A stretch of 64,000 bases of DNA, taken from assembly GCF_013035315.1 (NCBI RefSeq), contig NZ_WQHP01000007.1, forward strand, positions 1 through 64,000, written 5' to 3'. How positions within the stretch are numbered: position 1 is the stretch's first letter; every line of letters starts with the position of its first letter. A program made the translations under genes and the position numbers. The DNA is from Ruegeria arenilitoris (GTDB lineage Bacteria > Pseudomonadota > Alphaproteobacteria > Rhodobacterales > Rhodobacteraceae). Shown piece by piece: positions 1 to 7,274 of the stretch. Under the pieces are notes generated by a model. That model saw only the letters and a list, made by a program, of their open reading frames with translations. It was not told the origin of the DNA and ran no database searches.

Positions 1-361
1 CTGCCGTGATTATGTCGCCATCACGTGTGATTGAGATTTCGGCATCGACGGCACCTTTGAGAGAGGAATGACCGCGCGCTCCGCGTGACGTGTCCTTTCC
101 AGTATGATGATAGTAACCGTCTTGTGGGGACTTAGTTATTCGGCTGTCGAAAGTAGCGACCCAGGGAGCAGCGGAAACATTTCCAAGCCCGCAAGATCCA
201 GAAAAAATAAGGTGAGTTGAGTCTCCCGCTATCTTCTCCAGGCAAGTTGGAAACTGGGTCTCAACGAGTTGATGAGTCGAGTTGTCGCTATCCGTTGTCT
301 TCGTTGCCTTATAGTCGCTCCAATTCGAGCCCACTGATTGAATTATTTCCCGAATACTCAT
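1..361 (-). CDS. Chimeric ORF: DUF3578 (McrB N-terminal-like) domain fused to a RepA-type AAA segment, 3' end outside window
   Basis: Translating the minus strand from ATG at 361 gives an open frame of about 120 codons to the window edge. Residues 1 to about 87 match the DUF3578/MrcB N-terminal pattern: an N-terminal MSIREII, then GSCGLGNVSAAPWVA, then DSRIT and DGYY. This domain is typical of McrB-like restriction proteins. Directly after DGYY, where family members normally continue with a hydrophobic strand, the protein reads HHTGKDTSRGARGHSSL. That is the signature of RepA/phage primase-helicase RecA-like ATPases. The frame is intact across the junction near base 110. The gene lies 44 bases behind the TOPRIM-like gene on the same strand. 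I infer a deletion fusion between two unrelated genes. The family matches are recalled by eye; the open frame is directly visible. Confidence 0.6.
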   Translation of the reverse strand, partial: MSIREIIQSVGSNWSDYKATKTTDSDNSTHQLVETQFPTCLEKIAGDSTHLIFSGSCGLGNVSAAPWVATFDSRITKSPQDGYYHHTGKDTSRGARGHSSLKGAVDAEISITRDGDIITA

Positions 362-405
362 TCAAGTTCCCATTGGTTTAGTTATCTTTAGGAAACCGCG
401 AATAC

Positions 406-1467
406 CTAAATCCGGGCTTTTTTCTCACCAACAAGATACCACGCAATCTGCTCGAAGAATGGTTGGAGATGCTGAGCCCAATAATCGGATCGTAGAAATT
501 TGTGAAACTCTTTAAGTGCTGGTCCACTGTCAAGGAGAGTGCTGACAACACTGTCTCCAAATCCAGGAAAACTTACATCTGTCAAACAACCTATGTCGCC
601 GTTTGTATATTTTGATGCCAACCAGTTTTGGCTTGCACTGTTGGGACACTTCTCTATGAGTTTTTCTCCCTCGACACCTTCTTTAACGTCAAAGTAAAGC
701 CATAGACAATCACCCTGTTCAACTTCATCTTGATCCGCAATCAACTTCTGCAGTTTGTCGAGACGCTTCGGTGAAACACGCGGATAACACTCGCGAAGAA
801 TTTCAATTGGAATAAGGTTTTCAATTTCTCGATATGGTGGATTAAAGAAACCTCCAACAAATTCACATTTGTTTGCTTCAGTCTCTGCCTTATTGAAGGT
901 TTCTGAGCGAGCACTTCCTGGAGCAAGCATGTCGTTGTCGCAAATACAAATGCTTACTGCGCCGGCTTGCACCTGCTCTCTAAGTCTTCGGAAAGTTTGA
1001 TTTCCGCCACCGTGACAAGCATCAAACTCAATCTGCATCTCACGACCGACTACAGTACCCTTACCGAGTACTAAAGCGTATACCTCACCATCTGAGTGAG
1101 CGTCTTCGAGGATCAACCGTGGTTTTTCGAGCAGTCTGCCGTGCAGCAACTTTCTGTGTCCCACGGTCCAGCTATTTTCCCTTGTGTTGGTCTGGAATTG
1201 ATCCCCAATTTTTATTTCGACATAGCCTGCTGCCTTAGAAAGAAGTGAAAAATTCTGCGCAGCCGCTTGCGACAATTTCCTAAACTCTGCTCGGTGGAGG
1301 TCAGCCAGACACTCTTGTTCTGAGGCAAATTTAGCAAGCTTACGCTGCAAGACAAAAATGTGATTTCCGCACCGACTGGATCTGGCAACTTCAGTGAGTA
1401 ACTCTTCCATTTCGAATCTCGGAAGCTGCTCGAGTTCATCCGAGGTAATAGCAAACAATATTATCAT
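406..1467 (-). CDS. TOPRIM-like (OLD/DUF4435-type) putative defence nuclease
   Basis: A 353-residue protein. A longer in-frame start at 1623 exists, but ATG at 1467 sits one base after the stop of the upstream ATPase and is preferred as translationally coupled. Motifs fit a divergent TOPRIM fold: an acidic strand end LILEDAHSDGE (about 118-128), HGGGN (152-156), an acidic DND after a hydrophobic strand (177-179), and REIENLIP (213-220). The last resembles the R-x-IEN motif of OLD and DUF4435 nucleases. TOPRIM partners of AAA15/AAA21-type ATPases act as effectors in anti-phage systems such as PARIS and OLD/Gabija-like modules. Here the canonical Glu-Gly of motif I is not strict, so nuclease activity is inferred. 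The AT-richer composition than the cox genes suggests horizontal origin. Confidence 0.55.
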   Translation of the reverse strand: MIILFAITSDELEQLPRFEMEELLTEVARSSRCGNHIFVLQRKLAKFASEQECLADLHRAEFRKLSQAAAQNFSLLSKAAGYVEIKIGDQFQTNTRENSWTVGHRKLLHGRLLEKPRLILEDAHSDGEVYALVLGKGTVVGREMQIEFDACHGGGNQTFRRLREQVQAGAVSICICDNDMLAPGSARSETFNKAETEANKCEFVGGFFNPPYREIENLIPIEILRECYPRVSPKRLDKLQKLIADQDEVEQGDCLWLYFDVKEGVEGEKLIEKCPNSASQNWLASKYTNGDIGCLTDVSFPGFGDSVVSTLLDSGPALKEFHKFLRSDYWAQHLQPFFEQIAWYLVGEKKARI

Positions 1468-1468
1468 T

Positions 1469-3070
1469 TTAGTATGAAAAGAATCCGTAGGGCCAAGACT
1501 TAAGGTGACCTTGCTCGTCAAAATTCGAAATGCTGATCCCAGCTCCATTTGGGTCGGTGCCGTTACCGTCGTCTGAGAAGATAACGATTTGCACAGCTGA
1601 GGAAGGTATTTTGCCATCCTCAATTAATTCACCAAGCCGATTAATCAGGGACTCACTGTGCGTTTCAATCACGTAGTGAATCGGTCTCTTTGACTGAGCA
1701 TATGCTTCAACAAAAACGTCTGCGAGTTTAGCTTGGTGGGCGGGGTGCAAATGTAACTCGGGTTGCTCCATAGCGAAAATTCGGAATGTTGATTGATTGC
1801 TTGGCAAACGACCGGATGGACCACGCCCTCTGACCCTATTGGCCCACCAAGTCTGAGCCAAAATAGGCAAGACTTGAGAAACACCGTAGCCAGTGTCGGC
1901 AACGTTCGCATGGAAGCCGTCACGCTTGAGCGTAATGCTTACGTGCCCAACGTTTCTGGTAACTGAAATGCCATAGCCAAAAATCCCTTCGACCCAATCC
2001 GAGAACTCGGAAAGTTCAGAATGGCTAAGAGACGCGAGAAACATCGGTAGGTTTTCGCCATCAGGTGCAATTTCAGAGACTTCGAGCTCTTGATTCCGAT
2101 AGAATCGCTCGCCGCTTGCTCGCGCCGGACCGATATAAAGCGTAGAACCGTATGCTCCCTGCAGTGCGTGACAGACATTTGTATAGTTGGATACCGCATA
2201 ACTCAGAGCACATATCCAATCTATCTCCTTTCTTTCTCTTTGGTCGTCCGATTCCAGCCACTTTCGATATAGTTTTTGTACGGATCTAAGTTCCGTTCGT
2301 TCTATCAGATTTCGAACTACGTCATCTGACAGTCGCGGGCTTTGGAGGATTTTTAGTGCCTCGAGCATCAAATTGTGATCAGCAATTCGCTTGTCCACAT
2401 GCGGCTTAAGTAGCGAAAAAATATCGGAAATTAGAGGTTCTTCAGTCCAATAGGGAAGTTGGCGCGTTTTTTCGCTCTTCACCTCTTGTGTCATTCGCAA
2501 TGGTGCGAAGAGTGCGCTGCTTAGGAAGCTGAAATTAGTCTTTGGCAACATGCTTGCTGCAGAGATGCCGTTTACGATGACATCCTCACAACGGCGCCCA
2601 TCCTTTGCCACAACAATATTTGTGAAGATTTCGTGCTCTGGCAGATCGAAGTTCACTCTTAACTTAGATGTTCGTTGGACTTGCAGACCAATTTCGAAGT
2701 CGAGCTTAGCACTCAATATTCTTGTTCTTGTTCTTCGACCATAGGGCTCGTCCATAAAATAGTAGTGCCGCTGCCAACGTTCATTTCGCACCTCGACATC
2801 CTGCGCCTCAAACGAAAACAAGATGCTGTCTTCCGGGTTGTTGTTGCGAACCGCAGTTTGAAAGTCCCCATAGTCAACACTGTTTCTGTCGAACCATAAT
2901 ATTGGGGCACTTGCTCGTGCTTCGATCGATTGCTTGATCAGCGGGAAAGTTCTGAGGAACGTACTTTTACCGGCGCTGTTGCGCCCTACCAAAATGGTTA
3001 TTGGTCGGATGTTTATGAGCGGCAAGCCCGTGAGGCTTCGCAGATTATTTACTGAATATGATAACTGCAC
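1469..3070 (-). CDS. OLD-like AAA ATPase with C-terminal DUF3696 domain
   Basis: A 533-residue ATPase starting at GTG 3070. It has a Walker A motif GRNSAGKST (29-37) right after an N-terminal beta-strand region, as in SMC/ABC-like AAA15/AAA21 proteins. It also has a Walker B region MEQPELHLHP (about 434-443), an ETHSE switch (469-473) and a C-terminal GHLKSWPYGFF typical of DUF3696. Such overcoming-lysogenization-defect (OLD)-like ATPases act as sensors paired with nuclease or toxin partners in phage defence. It is first in a minus-strand set, one base ahead of the TOPRIM-like gene, so the two products probably form a complex. Base composition is AT-rich compared with the chromosome to the right. 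The ATPase class is secure; the defence role is inferred. Confidence 0.8.
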   Translation of the reverse strand: MQLSYSVNNLRSLTGLPLINIRPITILVGRNSAGKSTFLRTFPLIKQSIEARASAPILWFDRNSVDYGDFQTAVRNNNPEDSILFSFEAQDVEVRNERWQRHYYFMDEPYGRRTRTRILSAKLDFEIGLQVQRTSKLRVNFDLPEHEIFTNIVVAKDGRRCEDVIVNGISAASMLPKTNFSFLSSALFAPLRMTQEVKSEKTRQLPYWTEEPLISDIFSLLKPHVDKRIADHNLMLEALKILQSPRLSDDVVRNLIERTELRSVQKLYRKWLESDDQRERKEIDWICALSYAVSNYTNVCHALQGAYGSTLYIGPARASGERFYRNQELEVSEIAPDGENLPMFLASLSHSELSEFSDWVEGIFGYGISVTRNVGHVSITLKRDGFHANVADTGYGVSQVLPILAQTWWANRVRGRGPSGRLPSNQSTFRIFAMEQPELHLHPAHQAKLADVFVEAYAQSKRPIHYVIETHSESLINRLGELIEDGKIPSSAVQIVIFSDDGNGTDPNGAGISISNFDEQGHLKSWPYGFFSY

Positions 3071-3750
3071 AAATTCTACTATTCGCTAATTGTCTCTTTG
3101 AGCAAACTTCCCACTCAGCCGGATTTGTAGCATCGGAAGAAGCGCCCGACATCTGTAGGATAGATCACCCGCCCCTTCCAAGCGGAAATCGCCAAATTGG
3201 TGAAAAATGTCTTAGCTCTTATCCTTTCAGGAGAGTGGGGTTTGGACTTAGCCGCCGATCGCTATTGCCGTAGTTCTGCTTGGAGAGCCGGCGTCGCCAA
3301 CGTGGTAAGAGGAAATGTTCCTGATCCACCTACTGGCGAGATAACTGACGAGGCCGAAGCAGCTTGAACCGTGGTTGTTTTTGAGGCGCACGTATCAGAG
3401 GTCATATGAAAGTACGACAGCTCTGGATCTCCCCCATCGGATACCTTGACCGTAACTGGCTGCAGAGGTCTTCAGCTTGATCTCAGGGGAGCTCCAGTGT
3501 CTGACGATATTCCTATGCATCCAATTGGTCTTTGAGACTGCCGTAGCACAAACCGTAGTACACAAAGTGCCTGTTGACCTCAGCTGAGCTGCCGCGATAC
3601 GCCTTGTTTTGCTGACGGGAGACCTGATGAGGGTGCCTGTAACGGGAACGGAACCAAAGAAACAGCTTCTCCTGGGCACCAAATCCCCTAAAAATCGGTA
3701 ACCTTTTCAATCCGCTAGGGATTTGCATTCCTGTTGGATCAGTAAGATGT
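3071..3750. other. Gene-poor junction between accessory block and cox operon
   Basis: About 680 bases without a recognisable gene. On the plus strand a frame from a stop at 3161 to TGA at 3376 reads sensibly, with segments such as CRSSAWRAGVANVVRGNVP near its end, but has no ATG and no family I recognise. Open frames on the minus strand at 3395-3728 are rich in Arg and Ser and look like chance. No tRNA gene, integrase or clear direct repeat is visible, so an attachment site cannot be assigned. The stretch looks like decayed mobile-element DNA beside a defence block. Confidence 0.4.
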
Positions 3751-3772
3751 GGGCCGACCGGTTAGCCGGCCC
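3751..3772 (-). terminator. Hairpin after coxG
   Basis: An inverted repeat GGGCCG...CGGCCC with a 10-base loop lies 9 bases past the coxG stop. The T-run is weak, so it may be a processing hairpin or a poor intrinsic terminator for the leftward cox operon. Confidence 0.45.
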
Positions 3773-3780
3773 AACGCGGA

Positions 3781-4236
3781 CTATTGAGTGACGGATTGTT
3801 CAGACACGACTTCGCCAAACTTGGTGAAGAACTTGCCTGACAGCTTCTTCGCAGTGCCAGCGATCAGGCGGCTGCCCAGTTGTGCGATTTTACCGCCGAC
3901 ATCTACCTTGGCTGTATACGCCAGAATGGTTTCATCCCCGTCTTCGGTTAGCGTCACGTCTGCTCCGCCCTTGGCAAATCCGGCAGCACCGCCTTTGCCT
4001 TCGCCGCTCAGCGAAAACCCATCCGGCGCGTTGGTGTTGTCCAATGTCACAGCACCGGCAAACCGCGCTTTGACCGGCCCGATCTTGAGAACCACCTTTG
4101 CCTCAAGGTCTTCGGGTGAGTTCTGGATCAACTCTTCGCAGCCCGGAATACACTCCTGCAGGATCTCCGGATCGTTCAGGGCCTTGTACACCACATCCCG
4201 CGGCGCAGCGATGCGGACTTCGTCACTCAGTTCCAT
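3781..4236 (-). CDS. coxG: CoxG-family SRPBCC protein (CO dehydrogenase accessory)
   Basis: A 151-residue protein of the CO dehydrogenase subunit G (CoxG) family within the START/SRPBCC superfamily. Family traits are the N-terminal MELSDEVRIAAPRDVVY, ECIPGCEE at about 29-36, and the C-terminal GTAKKLSGKFFTKF. CoxG proteins are not catalytic subunits. In carboxidotrophs CoxG has been proposed to help attach CODH to the membrane, and related proteins bind quinone or lipid-like ligands. It is the last gene of the leftward cox operon and is followed by a hairpin. Length is normal for the short form without the long C-terminal anchor seen in some homologues. Confidence 0.85.
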   Translation of the reverse strand: MELSDEVRIAAPRDVVYKALNDPEILQECIPGCEELIQNSPEDLEAKVVLKIGPVKARFAGAVTLDNTNAPDGFSLSGEGKGGAAGFAKGGADVTLTEDGDETILAYTAKVDVGGKIAQLGSRLIAGTAKKLSGKFFTKFGEVVSEQSVTQ

Positions 4237-4251
4237 TTGTCTTTCCTTTGC

Positions 4252-4362
4252 TCAACAGCATCTTGGGTAAACCAGAAGCGCCGTTTCTGTCGCCTCTTCC
4301 GGGGTTTGTTCGGGACGCGCGGGCCACAGGGACCGCAAACGCTTAAGCACGTTTCTCATCAT
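4252..4362 (-). CDS. Possible small protein between coxF and coxG
   Basis: A 36-codon frame starting at ATG 4362, inside the last codons of the XdhC-like gene in another frame, and ending 15 bases before coxG. The product begins MMRNVLKRLRSLWP and is basic then acidic. It has no family I recognise. It fills an otherwise empty 106-base gap in a tightly packed operon, which is the only argument for it; it could be chance. Confidence 0.2.
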   Translation of the reverse strand: MMRNVLKRLRSLWPARPEQTPEEATETALLVYPRCC

Positions 4363-5155
4363 GGGACTCCGTTTTGGATTTGTCACTGTTTCGCCACAAC
4401 ACAAGTTCAGCCAGGATGGACACGGCAATCTCATGCGGATCGATGGCGTGGATATTCAGCCCCGCAGGTGATTTCAGGCGCGCAGCTCGGATCGGGTCTA
4501 TGCCTTGCGTTATCAGTTTGGCGGTCAGCGTCTCGGCCTTGCGGCGACTGGCGACCATCGACACGCGGTCTGCATCGGTCTTAAGGGCGGCGGTCAGGGC
4601 CGCGGCGTCGCCTTTGCCTTGTGAGGCGACTACGACGAAATCGCGTGGTTCGATCCCCAAATCTGCAGTGTCTTCGATCTTGAAACGCTGAAGGTCACCG
4701 TCTGCTTCGGCGGCGTCGCTCAGAAGAACCCGGAAGCCGGCCAGCGCCCCATGTGCCGCCAGCGCGGTTGCAATCGGCGACTCGCCAAAAATCACTAGAC
4801 GCGGCGCGTGTTGATATGGTTCGACCAACAGATCGACCGTACCGCCGGACGGGCATCCGCTTTTGAATGTCTGAACACCGTCAGGATCGGTCATATTCAC
4901 CACCTTTTCCGAAGGTTTGACCCGGATCATCTGCGGGGTGCCGCTGGCGAGCGCCTGCTGGGCAGAGGCGCGCACCGCACGTTGAACGCAAGCACCGCCC
5001 AGATGGCCAAGTATCCGCCCATCCCTGGCGATTGCAGCCTTGCCCCCAGCCTTGGCCGAGGTCGCGTCCGCTGTGCGCAGTACTGTGGCGACACAGAAGG
5101 CTTCGTCGGTTTTTCGCAGCTGCTCAATTGTATCGAATATGTCGAAACTAGCCAT
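4343..5155 (-). CDS. coxF: XdhC/CoxF-family molybdenum cofactor maturation factor
   Basis: A 270-residue protein with the XdhC_CoxI N-terminal domain (about 10-75, with GGACVQRAV at about 53-61), a SGCPSGGTVDLLVEPY segment at about 99-114, and a C-terminal Rossmann-like XdhC_C domain beginning RLVIFGESPIATALA. XdhC proteins bind molybdenum cofactor and help insert its sulphurated or Cu-containing form into xanthine dehydrogenase-family enzymes. In the cox cluster CoxF and CoxI are the homologues; only one copy is present here. A GGAG-type ribosome site precedes ATG 5155. It lies 12 bases behind coxE in the same operon. Confidence 0.85.
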   Translation of the reverse strand: MASFDIFDTIEQLRKTDEAFCVATVLRTADATSAKAGGKAAIARDGRILGHLGGACVQRAVRASAQQALASGTPQMIRVKPSEKVVNMTDPDGVQTFKSGCPSGGTVDLLVEPYQHAPRLVIFGESPIATALAAHGALAGFRVLLSDAAEADGDLQRFKIEDTADLGIEPRDFVVVASQGKGDAAALTAALKTDADRVSMVASRRKAETLTAKLITQGIDPIRAARLKSPAGLNIHAIDPHEIAVSILAELVLWRNSDKSKTESHDEKRA

Positions 5156-5167
5156 TCTGGGCTCCTT

Positions 5168-6355
5168 TCACAGCTTACGGAATTGCGGTTCCAGCGCCGC
5201 CAACGCCTCAAGTGTGTTGGCGGGCAGGTGCGCGTCCAGATGAGGTTCGGCCGCTTGCATTGCGGCGGCAATGGGTTCGTAGTCCCGCCAGCCTTTCAGG
5301 GGGTTCAGCCATACGATCCGGCGCGCCTTGCGCTGGATACGAGCCAACACATCGCCCAGCGCCTGCGGGTCGGAACTGCAATACCCATCGGACAAGATCA
5401 GCACGATAGTACGACCGTTCAGCGCGCGAGCGCCATATCCGTTCAGAAAGCCCTCAAGGCTGCCGGAGATATCTGTACCACCGCCGAACCCTTCGGCCAT
5501 CAGCGAAAGCCGCCCCGCCGCACGCAATGAATCATGGTCGCGCAGCGCATCCGTGACGCGCATCAGGCGGGTGTGGAACAAATACGCGTCCGCCTCTGTT
5601 CCACTGCCGATCAGACCTTTGAGAAAGGCCAAAAAGACACGCGAATAGACCGTCATGGACCCACTTACGTCACACAAGGCCACGATCCGCATCGGACGCG
5701 ACGGGCGCGCACGGCGGTACAGGTCCATCGGCTCTCCACCCCGTGCAAGACTGGCGCGCTGAATGCGACGCATATCCAAAGCAGGTCCTCGCACCGCCTG
5801 TTTACGTCTGCGGGAGCGCCGGTCGCGAATAGCGCGCGCGATGGCGGTTGCGGCTTGCTCGGCCTGCCGCAGCGCGTCTTCGTCCATCAACTCGCGCAAA
5901 TCCCGGCGCGACAGGTTGGCCGTACGGGTTGCCATCAGCTTCCCGTCTCTCCCCACGGCCTCCCCGTCGCCGGAATCAGGTTCGGCGGCCTGATCCGTAC
6001 CGGTCTCAGATTCCTGAGTATCCTGGCCTTCCTGCTGCCAGATCATCGGCTTGGCGGACTGAACCCGCACATGCGCGGTTTGGGCGGTTCCCGCGCGTTG
6101 CTTCCCTGTATTGAACCAATAAGCTTCGAACAGTTCATCGAACCGCCGCCAATCATCGGCGTCGCCGGCCAGCAACACGCAAAGTGCGTGCTGGGCCTGC
6201 CTGACATCCGTCGCCTCAATCGCCGCCAAAGCAGCCAATGCATCCCCGGTTTCAGCCGGCCCTACGCGCAGTCCGTTCATACGCAAATGCGCGATGAAGC
6301 CGGACATGCGATCCGCTAAACAAGACGCGCGAGAGGGGAAACGGGTGACCTGCAT
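5168..6355 (-). CDS. coxE: CoxE, von Willebrand factor A-domain protein
   Basis: A 395-residue VWA-containing CoxE-like protein (DUF58/COG3552). The MIDAS motif DVSGS lies at about 229-233, with a later GGGTDI and a LSDGY segment completing the metal-site loops. An acidic Gln/Glu/Asp-rich linker sits at about 107-135. CoxE works with the MoxR ATPase CoxD, and in Oligotropha the CoxD-CoxE-CoxF group assembles the unusual CuSMoO2 cluster of CODH. The ATG at 6355 overlaps the coxD stop as TGATG, so it is preferred over GTG 6358. The gene is in the operon between coxD and coxF. Confidence 0.88.
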   Translation of the reverse strand: MQVTRFPSRASCLADRMSGFIAHLRMNGLRVGPAETGDALAALAAIEATDVRQAQHALCVLLAGDADDWRRFDELFEAYWFNTGKQRAGTAQTAHVRVQSAKPMIWQQEGQDTQESETGTDQAAEPDSGDGEAVGRDGKLMATRTANLSRRDLRELMDEDALRQAEQAATAIARAIRDRRSRRRKQAVRGPALDMRRIQRASLARGGEPMDLYRRARPSRPMRIVALCDVSGSMTVYSRVFLAFLKGLIGSGTEADAYLFHTRLMRVTDALRDHDSLRAAGRLSLMAEGFGGGTDISGSLEGFLNGYGARALNGRTIVLILSDGYCSSDPQALGDVLARIQRKARRIVWLNPLKGWRDYEPIAAAMQAAEPHLDAHLPANTLEALAALEPQFRKL

Positions 6356-7221
6356 CACGCCACCTTTCCAATCAGGCGATCCATCACTTCGGGCGGGGCA
6401 GCGTCATAGTCGGCTGCGGTTTTCAAGAGGCAGACAAGCGTCGCCTGAACCTCTTCACGCGATTGCGCCATATCGTTGACTCCCAGCCCCGACAGGGCCG
6501 CCGCCCAGTCCAGCATCTCGGCGATGCCGGGGGTCTTTTCCAAATCCTCTTTGCGCAAGGCCTGCACAACGCCAACAATCTGGCGCGCCAACAGCCCTTC
6601 GACTTCGGGCATTCGGGCTTTCAGGATCGCCATTTCCGTTTCACGCGATGGGTAATCGAGGAAACTATACAGGCACCGACGCCTCAGCGCGTCCGACAGA
6701 TCCCGCGTCCCGTTTGCCGTCAGGATCACAATGGGCCGAGACCGCGCCTTGATGGTGCCGAGTTCAGGGATGGTGATCTGATAGTCCGACAAAATCTCGA
6801 GCAGATAGGCCTCAAACTCCTCATCCGCGCGGTCGATTTCATCGATCAGCAGAACAGGTGGCTCTTCTTCGCTGATTGCTTCCAACAATGGTCGTTTGAG
6901 CAGATAGTCATCGGTGAACAACTGCGCCTCGCTAGTGCCGCCCTGCGCCTCGCTTGCGCGAATAGCCAGCAATTGGCGCTGGTAATTCCACTCATAAATC
7001 GCGTGGCTGGCATCCAGCCCTTCATAGCATTGCAACCGGATTAACCGCGCGGCGCGCTGGGCGGCCAACGCCTTTGCGACCTCGGTTTTTCCGACCCCAG
7101 CCGGGCCTTCCAGCAGCAGCGGACGCCCCAGTGTCTGGGCCAGATGCAACGCCATCGCCAAACGGTCGTCGGCAACATAGCCCACCTCGGCGAGGCCCTG
7201 CTGAATGTCCTTCAAGCTCAT
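6355..7221 (-). CDS. coxD: CoxD, MoxR-type AAA+ ATPase for CODH maturation
   Basis: A 288-residue AAA+ protein of the MoxR family. Walker A is GPAGVGKT (39-46), Walker B is LLIDEID (124-130), and sensor residues lie in LTANGTRDLSDALRRRC. CoxD is a chaperone-like ATPase reported to be needed for sulphuration and Cu insertion at the CODH active site, working with CoxE. The gene follows coxL by about 50 bases and overlaps coxE by one base, consistent with stoichiometric production of the ATPase and VWA pair. Confidence 0.9.
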   Translation of the reverse strand: MSLKDIQQGLAEVGYVADDRLAMALHLAQTLGRPLLLEGPAGVGKTEVAKALAAQRAARLIRLQCYEGLDASHAIYEWNYQRQLLAIRASEAQGGTSEAQLFTDDYLLKRPLLEAISEEEPPVLLIDEIDRADEEFEAYLLEILSDYQITIPELGTIKARSRPIVILTANGTRDLSDALRRRCLYSFLDYPSRETEMAILKARMPEVEGLLARQIVGVVQALRKEDLEKTPGIAEMLDWAAALSGLGVNDMAQSREEVQATLVCLLKTAADYDAAPPEVMDRLIGKVA

Positions 7222-7274
7222 GCCATTCTCCCGGATTGCCGCCGCGCCGTGTTCCAGCGCGGCGGCTTTTCCTG

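Noticed and set aside
3395..3728. Minus-strand open frames next to the accessory block
   Set aside because: Short, overlapping each other, no ribosome site or recognisable family; likely chance.
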